Assembly (NCBI GenBank): GCA_947396885.1
Contig: OX377206.1
Coordinates: 83,325,960-83,389,959, forward strand
Direction: 5' to 3'
DNA: 64,000 nt
Source of the DNA: Heligmosomoides polygyrus polygyrus
Taxonomy: Eukaryota; Nematoda; Chromadorea; Rhabditida; Heligmosomidae
Shown: piece after piece, positions 43,560 through 56,455 of the stretch
Layout of the letters: each line of letters starts with the position of its first letter
How positions within the stretch are numbered: the stretch's first letter is position 1
Position numbers and translations under genes: made by a program
The notes under the pieces: generated by a model
Seen by the model: the letters and a program-made list of their open reading frames with translations, nothing else
Told to the model about the DNA's origin: nothing
The model's database searches: none

Positions 43560-45500
43560 GAGCGCCGGTAGATGAAACGAAAGCGTAAGTCGTCAGAAAG
43601 CAGGCAGGGATCATAACATTTATGCGAAGCATTCATTGGGATCTGTTGAAAAAGTATGTAGCTCTACTAATACATAGGAGGGGAAAGTGATGTGTGAAGA
43701 GGGTTTGCGTTCATAATGACATGGAGGCAGACGTGCTAGCGAGGTTAATTACATGGGTGAGACGTTCGCTTCACGGTAAAATGCAGGTTTCCAAACACTT
43801 CAACGCTTCGTGAGTGGTTTCTAGTGGAAATAGTTGGCACCACTTACTGGACGAGGTACCACTTGCGGAGAAAGGGAGTGTAGTAAGTAGATTGGACGGT
43901 TTGTTTGAGAGGTGGCAAAATGGAGAGGGATTCTTCCGTGTCACTGGGTCTACATTTCTGCTCTGTCATAAAATCACAAAAAATATCATCTTAGAGGGCG
44001 CTTTTGACGTGTATGATCCGTTTAAATTTAATAATTTAATTCTTACATTTTTGTACAAGACTTCCGGCAAACACAAACATAAATTTCATCGGCTTAATAA
44101 GGACGTCGCCAAATACGCGGTCAAAAATCAATAGATAAAGGCCGATGCATCTGCTCGTAGGGTATTCTCCTCACTAACTGATTATGGCCCATCTACAGTG
44201 GTAATTTTTGAGCCCTTATGATCTGCTAATATATTGACGTAATTTCCACTTCAAACAGTCTACTCCGGAAAGTTATGGAAAATCGAGAGGGTCAATCGAT
44301 AAGCGTCAACCAATCGATGCTGTTTACTTGTTGAATTTAACATTTATGTGATCTACACCTCAAGCAGTCACCAGTCAGAGGGGTCGAGACGTAAAGCAAT
44401 CGTTCATCGAGATGAGCTCAGAATCCGTTAGATTTAGTTGAACAGAAGGAAAACAGACAGACAGACAGACATAGAGACAGACCTCTTATTATACATATAA
44501 GAGGATTGTCATTCTTGGCTTCGTTGTTGACACATCTAATGTTCTCCAGATTGCAAGTGCTTTGAGATGTTGCTATTTCAGTCGACTGCATCTTATTTTC
44601 TCATGTTTTGCTCTTCAAAAAGAAAATCGATAACTCGATCGATAAACGAGGCCTGGGACAGAATCCTACTTTAGATGAACCCAAAAAGTGAACGAAAATC
44701 TGATATTTTAAAGGATATGAGTAAAGGAGATACTTTTTATTATGTCATCTAAAGCACTAAGAAATTAAGGAAAGAATATATGCAGGGGAAGAAGGCCAAG
44801 AAGACGAAGAGAAAAAACCAATCCAGAATGCAATGCAGAATTTCCTTTTGTAAATTTTGTTTCAGAAGTCGGAAACTTTTTAACAGTTCCAATTGGTCCT
44901 TGTTATGGTCATATAAAGTTATGAAGCCGATGTTATGCACATATATTAGTTCCTTATCCCTTAGCGTTCCACAGAGTAATGTCATCTTGAGAAAGTTTCA
45001 ACGTTAAAAACGAGTAGATTAAAAAACCATGCTGCTAGAACTACTACGATTTGATGTGCCGTAATGAAGTACACAAAGGTTCAAAAAGTATAGCGACATG
45101 AGGCAGAATCCTGCAACCAAATACAAACAGACTGTTCGTGCTCATTGTTGGCCTAAAAAACTTCCTTAGAGATAATGATCTGAAAATGAAACGGCTGGCT
45201 GGTTCACCTTTGGTGTTGTCGATGGAGAATGGAGACACGGGTGAAGGAGTTGAGAAAAGACATGCAAATGGTATTGAAATCTCTAAGGAAGAATAAAAAT
45301 GTTCAAATGTTGATCCAGCACAAATATTTGGCGAGATCTAGTGAAGTCGATTAGAGATCTTGCGTTCCTTTCGCTCAACAGAAGCCAAGTGTTTCGGGAG
45401 TGCGTTGTGACCTTGTGACATCAGGTGGATACAGTACGACAAGAATGGAACACGAAGAAACTCGGAGGCACTTTTGATGCTGAAACTGTACGGAGAGGTC
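43560..45500. other. No recognisable gene; retroelement-like tail
   Basis: A plus-strand frame at 43814-44134 has no recognised motif. At 44455-44512 an (ACAG)n run is followed by the hairpin CCTCTTAT-TATAC-ATAAGAGG, a layout often seen at the 3' end of retroelements. The rest is AT-rich. Confidence 0.35.
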
Positions 45501-45506
45501 TCAATG

Positions 45507-45602
45507 TTAGCGTTTCGTGGTTTTTAGCTCCGCCACTGCATCCTGAATCAGGTCTAGATCATTGCGATAAGCAAGCGCGAACAGAGCGCTAACGAAGTCA
45601 AC
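45507..45602 (-). CDS. Candidate terminal exon, unrecognised
   Basis: A phase-0 exon of 31 codons plus TAA after the acceptor CGTTTCAGTTTCAG. It reads as an amphipathic helix (VDFVSALFALAYRNDLDLIQ) with a basic end. The open frame continues upstream to 45755, so the acceptor may not be used. No family is recognised and no partner exons are assigned. Confidence 0.4.
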   Translation of the reverse strand, partial: VDFVSALFALAYRNDLDLIQDAVAELKTTKR

Positions 45603-45924
45603 CTGAAACTGAAACGCGTTCGTCCTGCAGTTGCATACATAGCTGAGGAAGGCAGCTAACACGCCTTGCTTGACGTCGTGCAACCACACAATAGAACAAG
45701 GGTTGTACAACTTCCTCCAAATATAATGAACGATATAATAATACATACAATCCAATAAAAATGTAAATTAAACATAATAATGATAAAATCCAAATACGGC
45801 TTGTACGTAATGTTCGACAAACATTCATTTACTGATCAATAAAGTTCCAATTTTCTCGATAGTCTCGCCTTCGAAAGGGGTCTCAGGCGCATTTCTGAAC
45901 GGCAGAAATGGATAGCACTGCGAG

Positions 45925-46330
45925 AATCTTCACCTTTCAAATAGCAGGAGAGCGTGTTTCGTTTTTACTGAGTCCTTGAATCTAAGGAGTTGGGGGCCCT
46001 TCAAGTTTCGCACCGTCAGCGCATACTCATACGACGGGTGCCGCGTGTGTTGATTTAAGAGTGACGGCGAAAGGTTTGGAGTTAAGCGGATCGGTGGAGC
46101 AGGGGTGATTGAAGCTGCTTTATGGCAGTCCAGGTGTTCGATTCCCGTTTCTTGCCGTATTTTCGCCTTTTTAGTGTTAATTTCTTGTTTGGTATTTATC
46201 ACCTCCCCAGCTCTTCGTGGGCCTATATTTCACTATAGGCTACCAAAAGCGTATTGACTAGGGGGTTTTTATTAGTTGCCCTCGTTGACACTTCGTATTT
46301 TGCTGCAGATTTTTTTTGGTGTGATTCTTG
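45925..46330 (+). repeat. SINE-C copy 1 (tRNA-derived composite repeat)
   Basis: Shares with 60490-60910 the order GAGTCCTTGAATCTAAGGAG / GGGGGCCCTTCAAG, then a tRNA-like segment with B box GGTGTTCGATTCCCG, then TTTTTAGTGTTAATTTCTTG and GTTTGGTATTTATCACC. Confidence 0.6.
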
Positions 46331-46334
46331 ACTA

Positions 46335-48080
46335 CATAGATGAAGTATGAACCATGGATGATGTCTGTTTTGCTTGTTAGTAAATTGCTGAGGAAGTTTC
46401 GCTGTTCCCAGACCAATTCCGCGAGAGAAATTCGCTTTTTATTCAGCGACCATATTTATGGCGCACCCTGTACTGCTGCTCGAAGTCCTCTCATTTGCTC
46501 GTTTTTTCCTTCTTCCGCTAAATCGTTTGAAAATTCACAAAACCAATTTTGTTCTTTCATTCGGAAGGAAGTGGGAATACTCAACTCTACTGGCTCTATG
46601 TGTTATCATGATGATTCCGAAAGCAGCTACGGCACAAGTAACCTACCTTAAACGGCCAGTCGGTAATCGAACAGATGTTTTATCTTTCTCCAAAATGTCT
46701 GGAAAAATTTTCCTGTTTTTTAGAGACCTATCACTAATCCGACTGACAGATCGAACTTAAAAACAACTCGAGATGCACGTCGAATCCCGCTACTTGCGCC
46801 AACCGTAACATAGCAAATCTGGTCAGCATTAACTAAATTTTCATAAAATTTTTTTCTCTACACTCTCCCTTCGTGAGCTAAAGAAATTTAGGAGCACAAG
46901 GGAATCGCAAATTTCAAAATTTCGGCGAATGAGACGGAATTGAATTCATCTTTGGCTTTTCTTTGAGAACCAGTTCTTTCAGTATTGCTAGCATCAACCG
47001 AAATTTTACTCAATGAGGCTATCACAGTAATATCACAAACTATTAGCGATATAGAGTATGGTTTAGGGTTACGTGTAGTTCAGTCCTTCTTATGTTGTTT
47101 TCTAAATCTGTGGTTGTTTTTAAACCATAAAAACCATTAAAATACAATGCAGCAGCAGTAAATGAAACAGAAAAGCGAGCTTTAAAAATTACAATAAAAC
47201 AGCTGATCAAACAACGCTTTGACGCCTTGCTCTGCTTATGGAATGACTCTGTAGCTTTAACCCCATTTTGTCTTCCGAAATATGGACGATGGCAACAGAA
47301 TTCGTTGTGAGGTGAAGAGGGCGTGTCTTGAATTGTAGCGGAGAATATTTATTGTAAAAAAGGAAGGAGTTTTGAGCCAGCGCTGAGGCGAAAAGTATTG
47401 GAGCAAATCTTCATCTTTCTGGTGGATAGTAATTGGAGAGTCACGAAGGCTGCGAAAAGTCACATTAAAACAAAACCAAAAAGTTCCGAAATTGCCTGAA
47501 GGAGTAGAGCGCGTGACAATTACCCTTGCATCAATAACTTATATAAGATTCGGAGGAACTGTAATAGTTAACAAAGAGATACTCAGCTCTAATAAGCGCT
47601 TGACATAGACGTGGTTCGTAATTCAGCTGAGATGTGTGGAGGGAAAGTTCTGCGCACAGAAAACGACGTTGGCGATGAAACAGTAAGATAGCGGCCACAT
47701 TTACAGTCACTAATCTGATGAAATGAAATGCGTTCGATTCTCGATCCACGTCGCATTCTACCGCTACTACACACACACACACTCACTCCATGTACCGTGT
47801 GAATCAATCAGTATCTCAGGAGCACCGTAGCACAGTCGAAACTGGCGGTAAACAGCCGCGGATGACGTGCACGTTGCACATTTTTACACCGCGCGCGAGC
47901 ACATTTCAGCCATGTTAACCAGATCGGGGTACCAGTGGTCAATGTGACGAAAACACTGGAAGGAAAGTACAGAAAACATCGAAATTCACGTGATGGGCTG
48001 TCGTCGACACGCTTATTTTTGCTGACAATTTGACCGCCGTTTAAGAAACGCTGAAAAAAATCTGGCTGGAATGAAAATAG
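46335..48080. other. No confident gene
   Basis: AT-rich. A minus-strand frame at 47257-47463 follows the acceptor-like GACTTTTCGCAG and has some coding texture (HQKDEDLLQYFSPQRWLK) but no recognised domain. An (AC)n run lies at 47767-47781. Confidence 0.3.
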
Positions 48081-48081
48081 G

Positions 48082-48365
48082 ATAAAGCATAAAGGACGGA
48101 GTTACTCAATCCCTTCTGGCATGCGCCATTCTACTTCTACGGGCTGCCGTGGAGGCGACATGAATGCGTATTTAGCTATACAATGACTTGCGGTGGCCAG
48201 CCGATGAACAAGTCAGTGCTTTATCCTTCCCAGACAAGTCTGCTACCAATTCACCGACCCCGGAGGGATGGAAGGCTTGGTTGGCCTGGGCGGAAATCCG
48301 AGCCACGAACCTGGTATCGGGTGTACGCGACAGTCGCGCCTCCTCCGACTGCGCTGCACGCGCCC
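48082..48365 (-). repeat. SINE-A copy 15, full length
   Basis: Minus-strand copy with GATAAAGCATAAAGGACGG tail, CCAGACAAGTCTGCTACC, and the head to CTGCGCTGCACGCGCCC. Confidence 0.9.
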
Positions 48366-48415
48366 TAGAACAAAAATAATAGCTGATCATGCCATGCTAC
48401 ATATGTTCAACTGTA

Positions 48416-48600
48416 GGGTGCGTGGTAGCGCAGCTGAAGGAGGCGTCGGCTGTTGCGTGCACCCGATTCGAGATTCCTGGTTCGGATCTCCCGGCCAGGC
48501 CAATCAAGCCTTCCATCTCTTCCGGATCGATGAATTGCTACCAAACTTGTCTGGAAAAGGTAAAGCGTTGACGCCATCATCTGTCTTTATCCCTACCAGA
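48416..48600 (+). repeat. SINE-A copy 16, truncated
   Basis: Head-to-head with copy 15, 50 bp away. The head and B box are intact; the body ends after AAAGGTAAAGCGTTGACGCC. Confidence 0.8.
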
Positions 48601-48827
48601 GGATGGTACGGGTTAGAGGCTGAACAACACTATGCAGAAGAGGGAATTCGTCCCCATTCTGCACAAACGCAGGAAGCCATTTCTCAAATATTAGGTTGGA
48701 AAAAAGTATTTTCATTTTTTTCAAAGATTTATTACTTTACAACTACAAAGTCAAATCAATTGAGATTATCTCCATTTTGTTTCACTACACTTTTCCAAAG
48801 AGTGGGTAATTTTCCAATTCCTCTCGC

Positions 48828-49813
48828 TTAAAAGACTGCAGTTCTGGAGTCGAACCATCGCTGAATCCAATTTTTGAGGTCTTCGTCCGTTTCAAAATAT
48901 TTCTCTCCAATTTCTCGCTTGAGAGCATGGAAGAGATGGTAGTCGGTAGGGGCGAGGTCAGAGTTATACGGTAGATGTGGCATTACCTCCGAGCTCAGCT
49001 TCTTTATTGCTTCTCTTGTGAGTCTTGCAACATGTGGTTTTGCATTGTCATGCAGGATTATCACGTTTGACTTCTCAGGCCTCTTTTCGTGGAGAGCTGC
49101 GGCGAGTTTGTGGAGTTGGCCACTGTATGTGGCAGCAGTAAGTGCCTCTCCACTTCTGAGAGTTTTACAGAAAATCACTCCTCTGATATCCACCAAACAT
49201 TCAAGAGAATCTTCCTTTCGTGAACATTGGGCTTGAGATCAGGCTTAGGGTTCTCTCCTTTTTGTGCCCACTGTCTTTTTCTTCGGAGGTTGGCATACAG
49301 AACCCAGGACTCATCGCCTGTCACAATCCGCGGCAGAAACTATTTTCTTTTGTATCTAGACAGAAGAGAAGCAGCGATGAAGAGTCGCTGACCTTTCTCA
49401 ATGTCTAACAGGGCATGTGGAATCCGTGCTCCAAATTTTCATGCCAAGCCAAGACCCTTCAGATGGATTCCCTCTATCCTATGAGACACTTCGAGCTTCT
49501 CTGCCAGTTGACGTGTCGTCTGCCTACTATCGGTACGAAGAAAAAGGAGTAGTTCAGTGTCGTCCAATTCAGTTGCCCCTCCTGACCTTGCTTCGTCCTT
49601 GAGTGAATAATCTCCCTTTAAAAACTTTCCGAACCACCCATAACAGGCGCGATGAGTAGTAGATCCCAAGCCAAATATATAGTTAATTTGGTCGGCTGCC
49701 TGACGTGCTGTAGATCCTTTAATGAATTCATGAAGAATGACGTGCCGAAAATGGCCCTGAGGTAGATCTGGCGTCGAGTCCGGAAGAATGGGTAGATAAC
49801 GAAGTACATACAA
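48828..49813 (-). pseudogene. Mariner transposase (element B), broken
   Basis: The N-terminal frame (49439-49813) has DLPQGHFRHVILHEFIKGST and a helix-turn-helix (TTRQLAEKLEVSHRIEGIHL). The C-terminal frame (48828-49196) has VIILHDNAKPHVARLTREAI and SDLAPTDYHLF. Between them, in a shifted frame, lies the first aspartate region (TGDESWVLYA). At least two shifts make it inactive. The reading ends early at DSRTAVF. Confidence 0.85.
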
Positions 49814-49844
49814 GAAGGGTATACTTCGTTATCTACCCATTCTT
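49784..49844. repeat. Perfect 23-bp inverted repeat in mariner B
   Basis: Arms 49784-49806 and 49822-49844 are perfect reverse complements, with a 15-base loop. The arm sequence is the local transposase start region (GGGTAGATAACGAAGTA), so a piece of the gene has been copied in inverse orientation next to itself. Confidence 0.9.
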
Positions 49845-49999
49845 GACCTATGTACGTGTGCGAACGGTAGACAAGTGTAATAGGATTACGAAATCAGCTG
49901 TCAATATTGGCTAGTGCGTTTACAAGGAGAACGGTAAAATTTTTTTTTCGAAGTGTGAAGAGACTTTTTTCCATTCGAAAACTTTGCTACCTACCATTC

Positions 50000-52660
50000 A
50001 AATTGCATATTTTGCAAAGACGAGGACGGCATTGTGGAATAGCGGCTGCCCTTGGACTTTGTAGATGGCTTCCGATGGCGAATTTGCACTGAGGAATGAT
50101 AGGGGTCATTGTTCCAACGGAGGTCTCCGTTATAACACTCAGAAGTCACATGGAACAATAATTATGGAGTTTTTGACCCATAGAGGATCTGCCTGAAGCG
50201 AGCAAGACCAGTAAAATACTAGAACAGCAGATATAAAAACATCCAGTGGGAAGGTAGTGCTCGACCGTGCGACTATTCATAAACTTGTTGAACCACAAGA
50301 TACTCTCCAGAACGATCATCTCCACCAGTTCTCCTTGATATCTTATTAGCAAGAGAAGGAACCATTAACGAGGCTGGCCTCCACAAATTCACGGACTCCA
50401 GAGGTCTAAGGCTTATGACGAAGACGTAGAGATTCTGATGGTTTTACATAGGCTAAAGAAGTGCATAAGCGGAGATATTGCAGATTGAATGTGACGAGTC
50501 ATTATTTTAGAACCAACCTAATAGAACGAGGAAGAGCTTTGTGTGCCCACACTAACGGGTGCGCTCTAGATGCGTTCATGATACTTTCACAAACAAGATG
50601 AACAGCTTACCAAGAATGGATAAAGATTTTATAAAAACAGTTGAAGCCACGCAATCACGAAGAAAGGTGGCCAGGTTTCGAAATGTTCCCTATGAACGGT
50701 GTCCTTTAGACCTCACAATAAGCGCTTACTGCGGTGCTCGTGTATTCCATAATCGTTTCACCTCTTGTACTTGTAAGAATGGCCTTTCACACGTCGTTCT
50801 GTGCGGTATTCTTTGAAACAGGATATTGTAGTGAGCTATACATAGTGCTTTAATGATTTCTTTCCGGCTGACAGATCTGCACATTCATATGTATTTGCAA
50901 TACAGATTGGGTCCTAGCGAAAATCTTCGGATAACTGGATGGTTCAGATAATGCTAATTTCGCGGACGCCGGATTCTTGGATGATTCTTAAAACGGCGAT
51001 TCTTCTGACCGTGGATTTTTGGATGATTCGGATGCAATATTCGAAAGTAATTCATTCGGATCCAATGCATAGTTTGAAGTGAAGTCATGTGGGACACCTC
51101 AAGGTCACTTTCTACATAGAATCGGCGCTGCTTCAGGTTGAAAAGCGAATGATTTGTACAGAATTGCATGCCGTATTGTATGCTCGCTTTCATTTCGGTT
51201 CGCTGCCCACACTCGACCTTAGCTTCGTTCAGATTAAAACATGTGGTGCTAAGCCCTAAATCTTGATACTATATATCCAGAAGAAGCGTTCCAAATTGTA
51301 ACCAACTTATGAGGTCTACTTCTACTTGTGAGGTCCTGCAGAGGTTGCTTAATGTCCGCAAACATTCGGATAGCTGGCAATGCTTTGGAATGTAAACTAC
51401 GTTTCATCAAGGAAAATACCGGTGAGCCACGTCAGCGTGCACCAGCTTTGAAACGCACTTACTTTTTGTGATCTTTCTTCATGAACAATTTTATTGACGT
51501 ACTCAAGCATGCACAAGTGCTTACCTGGAATCAAATATATTGTGGTATTGCTTATTATTATATGTTGTAGCTTTTTAGTTCTATCCTTTCGGCATTCCCT
51601 GTTCCACGGTTTTGATTTTAAAAAGTCGTGGTGTTGGATAAATAGTGTTCATTTTACGGTGTATTCAAACAAACTACGGATAGATCTCAGATGCACAGTT
51701 TTTCAGAACACTCAGGGTGGAAACTGGTTCTTGCCCATTTTTTGGAAGCCTTGTTATGTTTTTCGAATCATCTTCGCTTTTACCACAGAGCCACTAGTTT
51801 GTAAAAGTTCGTTCCATTCCAGTAAAGCAGAGACCGAAACTTTAAACTTTAAAACTTTTTTATCAATTGGTCAGCTCATGAGCAAAAATTTCTTTAAAAT
51901 AAGTTCTATTGAATCGATTAGATTTTTCGTCACGATGATTTTCGGCGACACAGTCCCCTTACGAAATCAAGGGCAAATTGTCTGGACTTTGTTCTTATTG
52001 GTCTCTCTGGACGACCGTTGGAACTGAAGATGAGTGCTATTTTAGAGTTCCATTTCTTCACTTCAATGCATCTCACATTAGTCATTCAATGCTAGTTTTC
52101 CAAGCAGATTTGAATTTTATTTCGCGCTTAGATTAGAATTCAATTACGACGTAGAAGAGCTGAGTCTCACCCAACAGAGTGTACTATTGCACTTATCCGC
52201 TCTGCATAGCAATATCACACTTCGCAAATAAATCTTTCCGGTGAATAAAGTGTGGCTCTCAGAAATTTATTGGCTATACAACTAAAAAAAGTTTTGCTGT
52301 AGAATTTGGGTTAATCCTTTGCTTGGCGCCACCACCAAATCTTAACAGGACCTTATTTTTGAGAATAGTCTTGTGCCGAACCCGTGACTAGGCGTTTGGC
52401 GCAGATGAGCAACATTGAGTGCGTTCTCGGCTGGCTTAGTCAACCTGGTTGCACGAAGTTTGTTGCTCCATTCTTATGGGGATGGATGATCCTGTCGCTT
52501 TCCCACATTCTTCGTCTATTTCGTGGTCTTGTGGTCTTCCACTGTACGGTACGAGCTAGGGAGTGATCCAAGGCATACACAAAATGAATACCAATTCAAG
52601 AATCGCCATCATACGAATAGTAGGCAAGATAGGTCCGTTTTGGCAAAGTGAGCCTGCCGA
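50000..52660. other. No confident gene
   Basis: The longest frame (51494-52027, plus, 177 codons) starts with a hydrophobic stretch (YIVVLLIIICCSFLVL) but has no recognised domain, no clear upstream acceptor and AT-rich codon use. I regard it as doubtful. Near 50960-51040 GGATGATTC motifs repeat irregularly. Confidence 0.3.
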
Positions 52661-52669
52661 ATTATAGGC

Positions 52670-53235
52670 CGTGAAATTCTACTGTCGCACAGAGTTGCGC
52701 AGTCGCACAAGACAATACTTTCCAAGCATGAAATGTGCAGAAAAAAATGCGAAAACACTGCTCCATAGGCACGGGATCACGCGCTCAATTCTTCGTCTTT
52801 GCACAATTTTTATATTTTTCCTTCATGTTTCTTCTTCGCAAAAGTTCTTCTTCGTGCCTACAAAAATTACGTTCGGCCTATTCTAGAGTATGGCACCCCT
52901 GTTTTCTCTCCGTATAAACGTTATACTATTGTAAAACTGGAAAAAGTTCAAAATATCTTCTCGAGGAAATTGATGACTAGGGCCATGGGGTTCCTGTATG
53001 GCGCAATTCCATCCAGCCCAGAACGTAAAGCAAATTTGGGGCTAACGACACTGTTACATAGGAGGAAAATCAATGACCTGCTCTTGCTGAGAACTTGGTA
53101 TCAACCAAAAGCCCGTCCACTAGGGGTGGCTCGATGAAACTCCAGGTCAAAGCCGCAAGTCTCAACTGTAGAAGGTTTTATTTTATTAATAGAACAGCGG
53201 CCACCTTCGAAAGATTTTCTAAAAAAGGTCTTTCG
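52670..53235 (+). pseudogene. CR1-like LINE, 3' end of reverse transcriptase
   Basis: The frame at 52799-53137 carries YVRPILEYGTPVFSPYKR, KLEKVQNIFSRKLM and LHRRKINDLLLLRTW, the usual C-terminal run of CR1-type reverse transcriptases. A shift precedes the last segment. Only the 3' end is present. A microsatellite (ATTC)n follows at 53530-53569, which may mark the element's tail. Confidence 0.75.
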
Positions 53236-53529
53236 GGTTGAGCTACTGTAGGTTCAAAAACGTTATAAGCAAGGACCCCCAACGTCTAATATCTAGCTCT
53301 TCGACGTTTCTCGATTTGCTCCTCGTTCTGTCTTATTTTGCTGTCTTAAGTTTTTCTCCATTTGTCTTATGGATGTTTTAATCCGTTTCCGTTTTTTGAT
53401 TTTGTTTTTTGGATTGTTCTTGAGTTGTGTTGGATATCGGCGTTTTATCGTGGATTCTGTTTTTTTTCGTTACTGTTCAGTATTCTCACATGGGTGGATA
53501 ACCACCTGTGTAATAAACATAACATAACA

Positions 53530-53570
53530 TATTCATTCATTCATTCATTCATTCATTCATTCATTCATTA
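53530..53570 (+). repeat. (ATTC)n microsatellite
   Basis: Nine or ten ATTC units after ACATAACATAACATA, about 300 bases past the last LINE coding sequence. Confidence 0.95.
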
Positions 53571-54269
53571 TTGCATCCATAGTGCGCCATTTAAAAAAAC
53601 ACAGAAAAGATACAATAAAAAAAACAGAGATCGGCTTTACAACAAATAACACCAACAAATTGTTGTGAGCGTTTCGTACGAAACTATGAACTGCATTTGG
53701 ATTAAACAAAATTATTTTCATATTCAGTGTTTGGAAGGTATTAAATACCTTGGGTGGCTGTGTAGTTCCGCAGCACACCTTGAGAGACGCTAACAACGAA
53801 GGCTCATGAACTTTGCGTGAATGGAACAGCCTTTTCTACTATTTTAAGAGTGGAAATTACAGCGGTATTAAAAACAGTGGAATTCATCCGTTCAGACATG
53901 ACAGTCACCTGTTCGGCGCGAGCTATCTAAAATGTGTTGCAGCGGTCCACTTTTTTCATTCATTATTGTTATTTATTATGAAAAGTCGATACTTCTTCAT
54001 TGCTTGCGAGTTGGCCTCTCGAAATTAGTCCACAGATGTCTTTCTTGGAAACGCTCGGTGGTACATGTCGATCTCCTTGAATTCTCAGATATGTCTTGAG
54101 TGATGTTGGCGTGAATGTGAACCTGTCATTACATCTCAGACTTGAATGTTGACTAATTAATGTGGTTTTAGCCGCCTATGGTGAACGCTAGCTGACTCTG
54201 TAGCTTCCAAATTTTAAAACTAATTCCTAGTTATGGATAAACTCAATGCACAGTGGCAGACAGATGAAA

Positions 54270-54562
54270 GAGCGCATGTAGCGCAGTCGGAGGAGGTGGC
54301 GGCTGTCGCGTGCACCCGATACCAGGTTCCTGGTTCGGACTTTCCGCCCAGGCCAACCAAGCCTTCCATCCCTTCAGGGTGAGTGAAATGGTCCAGTCTT
54401 GTCTGGGGATGACAAAGCGCTGACTTTTTCATCGGCTGGCCTTCGCAAGTCATTGCATGGCTAAGTACGCCTCCATGACATCCCGTAGACCAAGAATGCG
54501 TGACTCATCCCATAGGGAATTGAGTCCGAATAAACACCGTCCTTTATCCTTTATCCTTTTAG
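54270..54562 (+). repeat. SINE-A copy 17, full length
   Basis: GCATGTAGCGCAGTCGGAGG head, TGGTTCGGACTTTCCGCC B box, the body, and a tail CCTTTATCCTTTATCC. Confidence 0.9.
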
Positions 54563-54616
54563 ATAGATGAAATGAGCTCAAGACTACATGTTCTTTGCTA
54601 CGTAGCGGCATAAGGA

Positions 54617-54970
54617 CTATACTTATGCTCGAATGACCTATTCGAATAGGTATTCGAATGATTTTCATTCGAATTTGAATATTCGAATTCGAATATTCGA
54701 AAAATCGCGTTTTTCGAATGTATTCGAATTCGAATGTTCAAAAAATGGCGTTTTTCGAATGTATTCGAATTCGAATATTCAAAAAATCGCGTTTTTCGAA
54801 TGTATTCGAATTCGAATATTCAGAAAAACTACGTTTTTCGAATATATTCGGTTTCGAATGCTCGAAAATTTTCGGTATTCGAAACCGTTCGAATATTCGA
54901 AATTTCCCAGGAAGAAAAAATTATTCGACTATTCGAAAAGTGTCATTCGAATACCCAAAGAGAATTTGTG
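54617..54970. repeat. TTCGAAT-rich self-complementary minisatellite, copy 1
   Basis: Units of about 42 bp (GCGTTTTTCGAATGTATTCG plus AATTCGAATATTCAAAAAAT) form a dense array of TTCGAA palindromes. The left edge reads ACTTATGCTCGAATGACC, which recurs inverted at the right edge of copy 3. Confidence 0.85.
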
Positions 54971-54999
54971 TAACTGCGCATTCTGAAAAGGGTTGTTAG

Positions 55000-55910
55000 G
55001 TTTTCCGGGTAATTAGGATCTCCAAAACAGTTCTTTCTGTGAATCAAATCTCTATTACGACAGCGCCTCATCGATTCTGGTCATTACTGCCCCTGTGCAA
55101 AGCGACCGAGGAAGAATAGAAATTTTTAACTGCAAAAAAAAAACCTGGAAATTATGATTCTAACATTCGGGGTTTCAAACGGGCTATACTTGTCCTTCAC
55201 GCTGCAGTTAGGAGTCTGAGACCACAGGTCATTGCATGATGGGAGTGAGAGTCAAAAGAGGTGCGCTTCAGTCTTGTGCCACGTCTGATATCTCCTTGTG
55301 CAGAGCAGTGCCTTATAGAGTCAACCTTGTGATTTTCATCTCGCAACTCGTTATGCTCTTCTGCTCCTCCGTGGTCGCTGAGTGCTCTACTGGTTTTCGT
55401 TTCTGCAACAACGGTTCCGCAAAAGCTATATTATTACGTTGTCCGGAAAGTTCTCGGCGTTTTGAGTGTTTCACTTTGCACTACCATAACCTTCTCAAAT
55501 CTTATCGGACTTAGTCGAAATAAGCACACTCGATTGAGCACACCTTTGCCATTGGGAAACTTGTCGACTTATTCCATCAGCGAAAAAATTTGGTTGTCGA
55601 GATTGGACAAAATCCACGAATTCTGTTTTAGCCTGGTCCTGATAGGTGCAGGTTTTACCAGCGGGAAAGTTTTGAAGGTGTTTGAAAAGGTGTCAGTCGG
55701 TTAGTGAGAGGTATGGAGAATATGGCGAGTGAGGCAGAACTTCAACCCGTAATTCGTTCAATTTTCGAATAGAGATTTTTGAAGCGTGTGCAATTGTGCA
55801 AAAGAATCGGCCTCTTCTGTTGGCCAATGCTAGTTGAAGTTGACGCAATTTTCGGTGCATTTCGCTGATTTCCTTACGCTAGGACTCTACTCTAGTCGTT
55901 TGACCTGGTG
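55000..55910. other. No recognisable gene
   Basis: Plus-strand frames at 55236-55514 and 55462-55704 have no recognised domain or clear splice chain. Confidence 0.35.
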
Positions 55911-55914
55911 CCAA

Positions 55915-56455
55915 CTACGCGTTAATGGATAACACAAGCCCTCCGACCACCACGCGGTGGTCATTACCTTTTTTGGTGAGGTTTGTCCTTCTAAAATGCC
56001 TACGGGAGTTCGTCGGCGTCCAACCACTGTCCGAGACGTTTCCTGTGATCATACAGAAGTTTTTTTTTATATTTTTCATCGCAGGTGATAATTCGATCCA
56101 AAAATGGGTCAACTTTGTTGCGTAAATGTGTAGAAGAACAATTCTCGAAACATGACAACTTTTTTCACTTTTCACCTTTCCAAAGCGTTTCAAAGCATCG
56201 GCAACAGCAGTTTTAATGACGTCTAGATTTTCCGCGATCTCGCAAACTGTTTGGGATGATTCAGCTTCCACCAATTCCTTCATCTTGTCGTTCAGGATTG
56301 CCTTAGGTCGACCGCTACGGAGGTCATCTTCGAGGCTGAGATCTCCGGTCCGAAATTTACTGAACAACTGGCTCACGGTGCTCTCTCCAACACCATTAGG
56401 CCCCCACACTTGATTGACTTGTCGAGCTGTATCGGCTGGTGTTGTCCTTATTTGA
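55915..56455 (-). pseudogene. Mariner transposase N-terminal half
   Basis: The frame reads TARQVNQVWGPNGVGESTVS, then FSKFRTGDLSLEDDLRSGRP (first helix-turn-helix, GRP linker), EIAENLDVIKTAVADALKRF (second helix-turn-helix), and breaks up around the first catalytic region (NFCMITGNVSDSGW). Later motifs are absent. Its tip is not adjacent to the 787-bp MITE at 56526, so the two may be separate insertions. Confidence 0.75.

Larger units (their letters stand above)
48691..49979 (-). mobile_element. Mariner element B
   Basis: The left end is a clean mariner terminus (TTAGGTTGGAAAAAAGTATT) after TA (48689-48690). The right end has decayed (ACTTTTTTCCATTCGAA) and the TA is lost. It is the same subfamily as element A, in opposite orientation. 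Confidence 0.8.

Noticed and set aside
51494..52027. 177-codon plus-strand frame, second longest in the window
   Set aside because: Only a hydrophobic start is visible; there is no domain, AT-rich codons, and no upstream acceptor. Left as doubtful rather than called a gene.
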